Of a stretch of 43,806 bases of DNA, positions 34,396 to 41,887 are shown piece after piece. Below the pieces are notes generated by a model. The model was not told the DNA's origin, searched no databases, and saw only the letters and a program-made list of their open reading frames with translations. The stretch is taken from the NCBI GenBank assembly GCA_001464385.1, contig LNFB01000126.1:1-43806 (forward strand). The letters are read 5' to 3'. The first letter of the stretch is position 1, and every line of letters begins with the position of its first letter. Position numbers and translations under genes: made by a program. This DNA comes from Deltaproteobacteria bacterium Ga0077550. Its GTDB lineage: Bacteria; Myxococcota_A; Polyangia; Nannocystales; Nannocystaceae.

Positions 34396-34503
34396 TCGGT
34401 GGGCCCGGACGGGCGTCCGAGGGGTCCCGTGGAGCCAGCCGTAGGTACCACGGGCACAGCGCAGGTTTCAAGGCCCGCGCCTTTGGGGTAAGCGAGTCCT
34501 CGG

Positions 34504-36330
34504 GTGTCGATCTCGTCCACCACGGCTGCTTCGGCTGCGCGCTCGGTCCAGGCCGCGGTTCCCCGTGGGTCTCGGCGCACCGCCTCGTCGACGCACGGGA
34601 CCCTCGTCTCGGTCTTCGGCGCGGTGGCCTGCGGGCTGGTCTGCGGGGTGGCCTGTGGTCCTGGGGCGCCCAGCGAGGTCGAACGGGAGGTGCGCGCGAA
34701 GGCCGAGGAGGAGCCGGTCGCGGCGTCGCCCGCGGACGCGCTGGTCATCGCGATCCGCCGCTTGCCGACGACGCTCGATCCCCTGGCGGATCTCGATCCG
34801 TGGGGCCAGCGCATCGTCGACGACCTCGTGTTCGAGGGGCTGACCCGACGCGCAGGGGATCGCTGGCCCTTCGTCGAGTACGCCCTCGCCGACGACTGCA
34901 CCCTCACGCCCGAGGCCGCGCCGAAGCACGCGTGGTGCCACCTGCGTGGGGATCGGCGCTTCCACGACGGCAGCCCCGTCACGCCCGCCGACGTCGTCGA
35001 TGCGCTCCAGGCCTGGCTCGATCCGCGGCGCGACGCGCTGCGCGGGCGCCACGGCCTGCTCGACCTGCGGCGCGTCGAGCTGGTCGACGGTCCCGCGGCG
35101 GGGAGCCCGGGCGCCCGCGACGAGGGCCGGTGGATCCACATCGAGGTCGAGCGCGCCGACCCGCTCCTGCTCGAGCGCATCGCGGCGATGAAGGTGTGGC
35201 CCAAGGGCAAGCGGCGCGGGGCCGGCACCGGCTTCGGGCGCGCGCCGGTCGGCACCGGGCCCATGGCGGTCACGGCCTTCGAGGACGGCGTCCTCGAGCT
35301 GACGCGCGCCGAGGGCTCGGGGCGCGTCGCCGCGACCGAGCGCATCCGCCTCGAGGTCGTCGCCGATGGATCGCAGACGATGGTCCGGATGCGCCGCGGC
35401 GACGTGCACATCGCCGCGGAGCTGCCGGCGGCGTTCGTGCCCGGCGAGCTGGCCAAGCCGGGGATGGCGGCGCGGTTCTCGGCGTGGCAGCTGACACCGC
35501 CGCGCTACGACCTGCTGCTCTACAACCTGCGCCGCGCGCCGACGGCCACGCGGGCGCTGCGGGAGGCCCTCGACCTCGCGCTGCCGCGGGTGTCCGTCGC
35601 CGGGGCGCGCGACCCCACGCCGCCGGCCGCGACCCGCGTGCCCGTCGACGTCACGGCCCCGGCAGAGATCGATCTCGACGGCCTGCACGCGGCGAAGGCC
35701 GCCGCGGCCTGGGGCGCGCACGGGCTCCCGGCCAAGCCCGACGGCGAGGGCGACCGCACCGGCGCGGCCGCGGCCGCGACGGCCCTCGACGCGCTGGGTT
35801 GGAAGATCGAGCGCGGTGTCCGTCGGCGCAAGGAGACCACGCTGCGGCTCGTGCTCATGTGGGACGGCGCGGGCGGCAACAGCGGGCAGGTCGCGTCGTC
35901 GGTGCGCGCCGCGTGGCAGCGCCTCGGCATCAACGCGCCGCAGGCCACCGCGAGCTTCGGCTACCTGTTCGGGCTGATGCAGCGCGGCGAGTTCGACGTC
36001 GCGATGGCGCGGCTGTCGACGCCGAGCGACGCGGATCTGTACCCGTACTTCCACAGCAAGGGGCGGCTCAACGTCCCGGGGGTCGCCGATGCGGAGCTCG
36101 ACGCGGCGCTCGAGCGCTACCGCGGTGCGCAGACCCGCGACGACCGCGAGCACGCGCTGCAGGACGTCGCTTCGCGCCTCGCCGCGCTCCACGTGGTGTC
36201 GGTCGTCTACGCGCCGACCGAGCTCATGCTCGCCAGCGTGCGCGTCCACGACCTCGAGTTCGTCGACGATCTGCCGCGCCTCGATCGCGTGTCGTTGTCG
36301 GCGCAGACGCGGTGGCCGCCCGAGCCGTGA
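34504..36330 (+). CDS. Family-5 extracellular solute-binding lipoprotein (peptide-type ABC binding protein)
   Basis: 608 aa from GTG 34504. A long polar N-terminus precedes a hydrophobic stretch and lipobox GVAC (VCGVACGPGAPS), so a start nearer the signal peptide is possible. SBP_bac_5 features: LVIAIRRLPTTLDPLADLDP, IVDDLVFEGLTRR, the hallmark FHDGSPVTPADVVDALQAW, GRAPVGTGPMAVTAFEDGVL, then LRLVLMWDGAG, LGINAPQATASFGYLFGLMQ and YPYFHSKGRLNVPG near the end. These proteins deliver peptides or similar ligands to an ABC importer. No importer permease or ATPase lies nearby, so it is an orphan. Confidence 0.85.
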   Translation: MSISSTTAASAARSVQAAVPRGSRRTASSTHGTLVSVFGAVACGLVCGVACGPGAPSEVEREVRAKAEEEPVAASPADALVIAIRRLPTTLDPLADLDPWGQRIVDDLVFEGLTRRAGDRWPFVEYALADDCTLTPEAAPKHAWCHLRGDRRFHDGSPVTPADVVDALQAWLDPRRDALRGRHGLLDLRRVELVDGPAAGSPGARDEGRWIHIEVERADPLLLERIAAMKVWPKGKRRGAGTGFGRAPVGTGPMAVTAFEDGVLELTRAEGSGRVAATERIRLEVVADGSQTMVRMRRGDVHIAAELPAAFVPGELAKPGMAARFSAWQLTPPRYDLLLYNLRRAPTATRALREALDLALPRVSVAGARDPTPPAATRVPVDVTAPAEIDLDGLHAAKAAAAWGAHGLPAKPDGEGDRTGAAAAATALDALGWKIERGVRRRKETTLRLVLMWDGAGGNSGQVASSVRAAWQRLGINAPQATASFGYLFGLMQRGEFDVAMARLSTPSDADLYPYFHSKGRLNVPGVADAELDAALERYRGAQTRDDREHALQDVASRLAALHVVSVVYAPTELMLASVRVHDLEFVDDLPRLDRVSLSAQTRWPPEP

Positions 36331-36357
36331 CGGCACATCACCGAACCAGTCGCTTTC

Positions 36358-36387
36358 TTGCGGTGAGATCTCCTCGCGATCCATAGT
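36358..36387 (+). promoter_or_regulatory. Sigma70-like promoter upstream of the 52-aa ORF
   Basis: TTGCGG (36358-36363), an 18-bp spacer and CATAGT (36382-36387), 27 bases before ATG 36415. Confidence 0.45.
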
Positions 36388-36414
36388 GCGTCCAGACCCG
36401 ACAACGAGGACGCC

Positions 36415-36573
36415 ATGTACGTTTGGATCGTGCTGCTCTCCCTGATCATGCCCGCCCCGACCGCTCCCACCGAGGAGCCCGGGATGTCCGACGCCGAGCC
36501 CCTGCGCTACCGCGGGATCGAGCGCCTGCTGGCCAAGTTCGAGGCCGAGCAGCCCAAGGCTCAGAAGCGATAA
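36415..36573 (+). CDS. 52-aa protein with N-terminal hydrophobic segment
   Basis: ATG 36415 follows GAGGA at a good ribosome-binding distance. The N-terminus MYVWIVLLSLIMPAP is hydrophobic (a signal or membrane anchor). The rest is polar and helical: PLRYRGIERLLAKFEAEQPK, then AQKR. It has a promoter, a good binding site and the usual codon bias, so I think it is real. Its last 13 bases overlap the end of the convergent barrel gene. Function unknown; a small membrane peptide is likely. Confidence 0.6.
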   Translation: MYVWIVLLSLIMPAPTAPTEEPGMSDAEPLRYRGIERLLAKFEAEQPKAQKR

Positions 36574-37340
36574 GCGAGGCCGAGCGAGCCGACGAGCATC
36601 GTCGCGAACGACGCGACGGGTGCACGGCGGTCCGCGGCGGAGGCCCCCTCGAGCAGCGCGCCCTTGCTGCGCACGCGATCACGAGCGGTGGCCACCCCGT
36701 AGGTGCGGAACGACAACACGATCGCGACGCGCTTGAGCAGGAACTCCGCCTCGGCCCCGAGTCGGAACACCGCCGAGCCGAACGTCTGCGAGCCCGTGGT
36801 CTCGCCGGCGTCGTAGCGCACGCGCGTGTACATGCCGCCCAGGCCCGCCGAGAGGGCGAACTGCGCGACGTCGCCGCGTCCGAGGTACAGCCCCGTGCCG
36901 AACTCGGCGAGGACTTGATCCTGCGACACGCCGACGTCCTCGTCGCCGCGACGGTAGCGGACCGAGCCCGAGCGAACCTCGAGATCGAGGCCGACGATCG
37001 GCTTGGGTCGGTATCGGCCGAAGATGCCGAGCCCGCCGAGCGCGACGCTGCGCCCGACGTCGCGGGGATCGAGGGGCACCGCGCGGATCCTCAGCGGTGC
37101 CGCCTGCATGAGCACGCCGCCGATGCCGATCATCGCGCGACGCTGGAGCGGATCACCCTCCCGCGCGAACGCGCTGAACCTCGCGCGTCGGCGCTGGGCC
37201 GCGGGCGTGGGCTCCGCGGCGGCGGTGTCGGTCGGCGGTGTCGCGGGACCGGCCGGCGCTGCGCTCGGCGCGGGCGCGGGGCCCGGGGCCGACGTCGGCT
37301 CGGGGGCCGCGAGTCGCAGCGCGAGGAGAAAAGCCAGCAC
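36561..37340 (-). CDS. Predicted outer-membrane beta-barrel protein
   Basis: 259 aa from GTG 37340, which gives a clean signal peptide (VLAFLLALRLAAPEP) and lies 9 bases after a TATCCT box; an ATG at 37400 is an alternative. A Pro/Ala-rich linker of about 45 residues leads to a barrel: MIGIGGVLMQAAPLRIRAVP, GIFGRYRPKPIVGLDLEVRS, VLAEFGTGLYLGRGDVAQFA, GGMYTRVRYDA and KRVAIVLSFRTYG, with a final strand TMLVGSLGLAYRF ending in Phe, as outer-membrane insertion signals do. No family name beyond that. Confidence 0.78.
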   Translation of the reverse strand: MLAFLLALRLAAPEPTSAPGPAPAPSAAPAGPATPPTDTAAAEPTPAAQRRRARFSAFAREGDPLQRRAMIGIGGVLMQAAPLRIRAVPLDPRDVGRSVALGGLGIFGRYRPKPIVGLDLEVRSGSVRYRRGDEDVGVSQDQVLAEFGTGLYLGRGDVAQFALSAGLGGMYTRVRYDAGETTGSQTFGSAVFRLGAEAEFLLKRVAIVLSFRTYGVATARDRVRSKGALLEGASAADRRAPVASFATMLVGSLGLAYRF

Positions 37341-37349
37341 GGGGCGCGG

Positions 37350-37355
37350 AGGATA
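37350..37355 (-). promoter_or_regulatory. -10 box TATCCT, 9 nt before GTG 37340 (minus strand)
   Basis: TATCCT (37355-37350) lies 9 bases before the GTG. No -35 box seen. The spacing is close to that of the other near-leaderless starts here. Confidence 0.4.
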
Positions 37356-37444
37356 CCAAAGCCACCGGGGCCCACGGGCCGCGGGGCCGAGAAATTCCAC
37401 GTGCTATGCGTCGGCGGGCGCGATGCGGCAGACTCGGGGTCCCC

Positions 37445-38380
37445 ATGCCCGTGCGCAGCATGACCGGCTTCGGCACCGCGACGCGTCCGTGGGACACCGC
37501 GGAGGGGGCGTGCGCGCTCGAGGTCGAGGCGCGCTCGGTGAACGGGCGTCACCTCGAGGTCCGCGTGAAGCAGCCCTGGGGCCCCGCGGTCGAGCAGGCG
37601 ATCCGATCGCTGGCCGAGGCGCGGTGCGGCCGCGGGCGCATCGACGTCACGATTGCGCTGCGCATGGCGGCCACGGCGACGACGGGCACCGACGCCCTCG
37701 CGGCGGTCGGCGTCGATCCGACGCGCATGCAGGCGGTGGTCCGCGCCGTCCTCGAAGCCCGCGCCGTCGCGCTTCAAGCGGGTCTCGAGGTGTCCTTGCC
37801 TACCGCTTTGGAATTGCTGAAGTTCTCTGCGACACCGCAGCGCGCCTCGGCCGAGGCTGGCCTGCCCGCGCCGCCGGCGTTCCTCGAGGCGCTCGCCGCC
37901 GAGGCGCTCGACGGCCTCGTCGCGTTCCGCGTGACCGAGGGCGAGGCTCTGCGCGGCGTGCTCGCCGAGCTCGTCGCCCGCTTGCGCGTCGACGTCGATC
38001 GCGTGGCCACCTTGGTCGTCGATCAGATGCAGCCGCTGGCCGATCGATTGCACCGCCGCGTCCGCGAGCTGTGCGAGGCCGCGAAGGCGCAGCCCCCCGA
38101 CGAGACCCGGCTCGCGCAGGAGGTGGCGCTCCTCGCCGCGCGGGCCGACGTCGCCGAGGAACTCGCGCGACTCGCGATGCACCTGCATCGCATGGACGAG
38201 GTGCTCGCCGCGCCCGCGAGCTCGGGGCAGGGGCGGACCCTCGAGTTCATCGGACAGGAACTCTTGCGGGAGTTCACGACGATCGGGAGTAAGATCGTCA
38301 GCCACGAGGGGGCGTCGATCGTCATCGACGCCAAGGGCACGCTGGAGCGCATCCGAGAACAGGTGAGCAATGTCGAGTGA
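37445..38380 (+). CDS. yicC: YicC-family endoribonuclease
   Basis: 311 aa from ATG 37445. YicC proteins are RNA-degrading enzymes usually coupled to gmk. Family features: RSMTGFGTATR at the start, LEVEARSVNGRHLEVRVKQP, GRGRIDVTIALR, ALRGVLAELVARLRVDVDRV in the middle and the C-terminal GRTLEFIGQELLREFTTIGS followed by K, which is the YicC signature with 'FTTIGSK' for the usual 'NTIxSK'. It overlaps gmk by 11 bases, the usual arrangement. Confidence 0.92.
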   Translation: MPVRSMTGFGTATRPWDTAEGACALEVEARSVNGRHLEVRVKQPWGPAVEQAIRSLAEARCGRGRIDVTIALRMAATATTGTDALAAVGVDPTRMQAVVRAVLEARAVALQAGLEVSLPTALELLKFSATPQRASAEAGLPAPPAFLEALAAEALDGLVAFRVTEGEALRGVLAELVARLRVDVDRVATLVVDQMQPLADRLHRRVRELCEAAKAQPPDETRLAQEVALLAARADVAEELARLAMHLHRMDEVLAAPASSGQGRTLEFIGQELLREFTTIGSKIVSHEGASIVIDAKGTLERIREQVSNVE

Positions 38381-39002
38381 GGCGCGGGGACTTCTGTTCG
38401 TGGTCTCGTCGCCCTCGGGCGCCGGCAAGACCACCTTGTGCAACCGGCTGCGCGGCGAGTTCCCCCGGCTCGAGTTCAGCGTCTCGTACACGACGCGGCC
38501 GCCGCGGACGGGCGAGCAGCACGGGGTCGACTACTACTTCGTCGATCAGTCGACGTTCCAGGAGATGATCGCCAAGGACGAATTCGCCGAGTACGCGATG
38601 GTCCACGGCCACATGTACGGGACCTCGGCGCGCTTGGTCGGCGAGGCGCTGAGCGAGGGCCGCGACCTGCTGTTCGACATCGACTACCAGGGCGGCCGCA
38701 AGCTGAAGCAGAGCTTCCCGGCCGACGTGGTGCTGGTGTTCATCCTGCCGCCGTCGATCCGCGCCCTCGAGGAGCGGCTGCGGCGCCGCGCGACGGATGC
38801 CGACGATGTGATCCAACGCCGACTCCGGGTCGCGCGCGAGGAGCTGCGGCACTACGCTGAGTACGATTTCCTGGTGATGAACGACGATCTCCAGCGGGCG
38901 TACGACGCCCTGCGCGCGGTGTACCTCTCGGCGCAGCACCGGACCGGACGGCAGGCTGCCCTCGCCGAGGCGGTGCTGTCGGGGCAGGAGCGCCTGCTGT
39001 GA
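38370..39002 (+). CDS. gmk: Guanylate kinase
   Basis: 210 aa. Phosphorylates GMP to GDP. P-loop SSPSGAGKTTLCNRL (13-27), GMP-binding FSVSYTTRPPRTGEQHGVDY and YFVD, then KDEFAEYAMVHGHMYGTS, LFDIDYQGGRKLKQ, VLVFILPPSIRALEERLRRR and the lid region TDADDVIQRRLRVAREEL. All landmarks are in order and the length is normal. It sits between yicC and rel with overlaps on both sides. In many proteobacteria rpoZ lies between gmk and the (p)ppGpp gene; here it does not. Confidence 0.96.
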   Translation: MSSEARGLLFVVSSPSGAGKTTLCNRLRGEFPRLEFSVSYTTRPPRTGEQHGVDYYFVDQSTFQEMIAKDEFAEYAMVHGHMYGTSARLVGEALSEGRDLLFDIDYQGGRKLKQSFPADVVLVFILPPSIRALEERLRRRATDADDVIQRRLRVAREELRHYAEYDFLVMNDDLQRAYDALRAVYLSAQHRTGRQAALAEAVLSGQERLL

Positions 39003-41449
39003 GCATCCTCGACGAGGCCGCGCGGGAGCCGGGCGCCGACGCTCCGACCGGGGTGGCCTCGTCGATCCTCCGCGCGGTGCCCGACGAGGGCGCGTCGATC
39101 CTCCACGTCGACCCGCCCGCGGCGCTGCAGACCCGCCCGATCGGCGAGGCCGAGCTCGACTCGGGCGCGGCGCGGCGGGACCTCGTGGAGGAGGTCCTGC
39201 GCCACCACCGAACCGCCGACGCCGACGCGATCGAGCGGGCCTTCGACCTCGGCGTGACCGCGCACACCGGCCAGAAGCGCAAGAGCGGCGAGCCCTACTT
39301 CGTGCACCCCGTGCGGGTCGCGACGGTACTCGCGCAGCTCGGACTCGACGGCGCGGGCGTCACCGCGGCGCTGCTGCACGACGTGGTCGAGGACACCGAG
39401 ACCACGGTGTACGAGCTCACCGAGGCGTTCGGCCGCGAGGTCGCGACCATCGTCGACGGCGTGACCAAGCTCGGCAAGGTCCCGTACCTCTCGCGCCAGG
39501 AGCAGCAGGCCGAGAGCTTCCGCAAGATGTTGCTGGCGATGAGCCAGGACATCCGCGTCCTCTTGGTCAAGCTCATCGACCGGCTCGACAACATGCGGAC
39601 GCTCGAGCACATGCCGCGGGACAAGCAGGAGCGGATCAGCCGCGAGACCATGCAGATCTACGCGCCCTTGGCCGGGCGCCTGGGGATCGAGGTCGTGCAC
39701 CGCGAGCTGCAGGAGCTGTCGTTCCGCTACCTCGAGCCGGGGGCGTGGGCGTCGACGCGGGCCGACATGGAGAAGATGCTCGCGCAGCGCGACATGCTCG
39801 AGGACGGCCTCGCGCAGCTGCGGGCCGTCTTCGACCACACCGCGTGCGCCGTGGGCGAGCCCGAGGCGGACGACACCCACTGGCCGGCGGAGTACGGCCC
39901 CGTCACCGTGCGGATGGGCACGCGCAGCGCCTATCGGGTCTACCAGCTGCTGCAGGCCCAGGGCCGCGGGCTCGATCAGCTCTCCGACGTCGTCACCTAT
40001 CAGATCGTCACCGCCGATCGGCGGGCGTGCTACGCGGCCCTCGGCCAGCTGCACGGCCAGTTCCAGCCGGTGCCCGGCCGGTTCCGCGACTACATCGCGC
40101 TGCCGCGGCCGAACCACTACCGGGCGCTGCACACCAGCGTCATCGATCGCCACGGCAACCGGCTCGAGGTCCAGATCCGATCGACGCGGATGGACGCGGT
40201 CGCCGAGCGCGGCATCGTGGCCGAGTGGGAGCTCGATCAGTTCCAGGGCAGCGAGGCCCGCCGCTTGGCCTGGCTGTCGCAGCTCATGGACTGGCAACAG
40301 GCGGTCTCGGACCCGAGCGAGTTCATCGAGGCCGTGAAGGCCGACCTGTTCGCGGACGAGGTCTACGTGTTCACGCCGGGCGGGGACATCCACACCTTCC
40401 CGAAGGGCAGCACGCCGATCGACTTCGCGTTCGCGATCCACACCGACGTCGGCATGCACTGCACGGGCGCGCGCGTGAACGGGCAGCTCGTGCCGCTGCG
40501 CTACCGCCTGCGCCAGGGCGACACGATCGAGATCCTCGCGAACCCCACGGTCGAGCCGCGCGAAGAGTGGCTGAAGATGTGCGTGAGCTCGCGGGCGCGG
40601 GCGAAGATCAAGCAGTTCCTGCGGCAGCGCGAGCGCAAGCGGCTGCGTGGGCTCGGTCGCAGCCTCATCGAGCAGGAGCTCTCGTCGCGCGGGGTCGCGG
40701 CGGGGATCCTCGACGAGACCAACGCGCTGGGCGAGCACGCCGAGGCCCTGGGCCTGCCGCGGGAGACGGTCGACGAGGGCGTCCTCGAGGCGGTGGGCGC
40801 CGGGCAGATCGCCGCGTCGGCGATCGCCGATCGCCTCGCGCCGCCGGCCGGCACCGCCGGCGCGACCGGCGAGGAGAGCGGGCTGTTCGCCCGCATGCTC
40901 CGGCGGATGACCACGCGCGGCCGCGGCACCGCGGGCGAGACCCTGGGGGCGAAGCCGACGGCCCCGATCGTCGTGACCCGCGAGCGTGTCGAAGGGCGGG
41001 GTGGATCGCGGGCGATGATCACGCTGGCGCCGTGCTGTTCGCCGGTCCCGGGAGATCCCCTCATCGGCTTCTTCGAGGCGGGCAAGGGCATCGTCGCCCA
41101 CGTCCACGGGTGTCCCGAGGCCCTCGAGCAGCTCGGCGAGCGGCGCGTCCACCTCGACTGGGAGCCGAACCTCTCGCTCGATTGCCCGGTCACGCTCGAG
41201 GTCCGCACGGCGAACACCCTGGGCCTGCTCGCCGAGATGAGCCGCGCCTTCTCGCACCACGGCGTCAACATCAAGCAGGCGAACTGCCGCGCCGTCGGGG
41301 ACGGAGACCGGGCGATCAACACCTTCTACGCGACGGTGCAGAGGCTCGAGCAGCTCGAGTCGCTGGTCGCGACCCTCAAGCGGATCGAGGGGGTGGGGGC
41401 CGTCGAGCGGGTCTTCTCCCAGGGCTCCGGGATCTATCCCCGCGTCTGA
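38999..41449 (+). CDS. rel: Long RelA/SpoT homologue with intact hydrolase site and altered synthetase site
   Basis: 816 aa from GTG 38999 (GTGA overlap). HD hydrolase: YFVHPVRVATVLAQL (H103), LLHDVVEDT (H127, D128, E131, D132), VDGVTKLGKVPYLS and KLIDRLDNMRTL (D194, N198). Synthetase (about 295-410): FRDYIALPRPNHYRALHTSV (N372, Y374, H378) and EVQIRS (E390) remain, but the GRPKxIYSIYRK segment reads MGTRSAYRVYQL and KDYIAxPKxNGY reads RDYIALPRPNHY. TGS at about 455-515 (VYVFTPGGDIHTFPKGSTPI), a CCSPVPGD zinc-finger-like block and a C-terminal ACT domain follow. It should hydrolyse (p)ppGpp; synthesis is doubtful. A regulatory tail is present. Confidence 0.92.
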   Translation: MSILDEAAREPGADAPTGVASSILRAVPDEGASILHVDPPAALQTRPIGEAELDSGAARRDLVEEVLRHHRTADADAIERAFDLGVTAHTGQKRKSGEPYFVHPVRVATVLAQLGLDGAGVTAALLHDVVEDTETTVYELTEAFGREVATIVDGVTKLGKVPYLSRQEQQAESFRKMLLAMSQDIRVLLVKLIDRLDNMRTLEHMPRDKQERISRETMQIYAPLAGRLGIEVVHRELQELSFRYLEPGAWASTRADMEKMLAQRDMLEDGLAQLRAVFDHTACAVGEPEADDTHWPAEYGPVTVRMGTRSAYRVYQLLQAQGRGLDQLSDVVTYQIVTADRRACYAALGQLHGQFQPVPGRFRDYIALPRPNHYRALHTSVIDRHGNRLEVQIRSTRMDAVAERGIVAEWELDQFQGSEARRLAWLSQLMDWQQAVSDPSEFIEAVKADLFADEVYVFTPGGDIHTFPKGSTPIDFAFAIHTDVGMHCTGARVNGQLVPLRYRLRQGDTIEILANPTVEPREEWLKMCVSSRARAKIKQFLRQRERKRLRGLGRSLIEQELSSRGVAAGILDETNALGEHAEALGLPRETVDEGVLEAVGAGQIAASAIADRLAPPAGTAGATGEESGLFARMLRRMTTRGRGTAGETLGAKPTAPIVVTRERVEGRGGSRAMITLAPCCSPVPGDPLIGFFEAGKGIVAHVHGCPEALEQLGERRVHLDWEPNLSLDCPVTLEVRTANTLGLLAEMSRAFSHHGVNIKQANCRAVGDGDRAINTFYATVQRLEQLESLVATLKRIEGVGAVERVFSQGSGIYPRV

Positions 41450-41482
41450 CGACGGACCCCGCGACTCGCGCGGCGTACGCGC

Positions 41483-41512
41483 TTGACACTGCGGCGCGCC
41501 GGGGGCTACAAG
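41483..41512 (+). promoter_or_regulatory. Sigma70-like promoter of the 54-aa basic protein
   Basis: A perfect TTGACA (41483-41488), then TACAAG (41507-41512) with an 18-bp spacer (17 if CTACAA is used). The ATG at 41524 is 11 bases later. It lies only 33 bases after rel, so the small gene is likely transcribed strongly by itself. Confidence 0.65.
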
Positions 41513-41523
41513 CGCCCTCCGCC

Positions 41524-41688
41524 ATGGCATCCTTTACCGCCATCACTCGCAAGAAGCGCGCCCGCCGACACAAGAACGCGGGGGCCGCACGCAAGGCCAA
41601 GCTCGCGCGCCGCAGCACCATCTCGTACGCCGAGGTCTTCGCGGCCTGCGGCGAGCCGGGCAAGCCCGCACCGAAGAAGCCCGCCTGA
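41524..41688 (+). CDS. 54-aa highly basic protein
   Basis: ATG 41524. N-terminal half: MASFTAITRKKRARRHKNAG, then AARKAKLARRS, about a third Arg/Lys. Second half: TISYAEVFAACGEPGKPAPK, a short helix and a Pro/Lys tail. No signal peptide. The composition suggests RNA binding, as in small ribosomal or ribosome-associated proteins, and I believe related short basic ORFs occur in other myxobacteria, but I cannot name a family. A consensus promoter suggests high expression. Its position directly after rel would suit a translation-related role (inference). Confidence 0.7.
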   Translation: MASFTAITRKKRARRHKNAGAARKAKLARRSTISYAEVFAACGEPGKPAPKKPA

Positions 41689-41699
41689 ACCTGCGCACT

Positions 41700-41800
41700 G
41701 GGGTGGCCGTGGTGAGGGTGTCTCCGATGCCGGCGAGGCCGTGGGCCTGCCGCGTGGACGATCGACTCCGCGCCCGGCCCCGCTCCGGCGACGCCACCCC
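41700..41800 (+). other. Long-range inverted repeat in the 199-bp gap before the pseudokinase gene
   Basis: GGGGTGGC (41700-41707) is the reverse complement of 41793-41800, with a GC-rich span between that may fold. No tRNA, SRP RNA or other known RNA features were found. The first arm starts 12 bases after the small gene's stop, so it might act as its terminator. Confidence 0.35.
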
Positions 41801-41820
41801 GAGTCAATCCCCGTTGTTTC

Positions 41821-41850
41821 TTGATCGCGACGTCGCCGCCGCCGTAGTCT
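41821..41850 (+). promoter_or_regulatory. Sigma70-like promoter of the pseudokinase gene
   Basis: TTGATC (41821-41826), an 18-bp spacer and TAGTCT (41845-41850). A start near 41857 would leave a 31-nt leader with GGGGAGG (41872-41878) 9 bases before ATG 41888. In contrast to the leaderless-type genes, this one has a standard ribosome-binding site. Confidence 0.55.
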
Positions 41851-41887
41851 CTTGCTCTCGTCCCGTTGGGCGGGGAGGCTGCGGACG

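Noticed and set aside
41689..41887. Possible tRNA or 4.5S SRP RNA in the gap
   Set aside because: No T-arm or anticodon pattern, and no GGAAGGAAGCAGCC-like SRP loop; only a long-range inverted repeat is visible.
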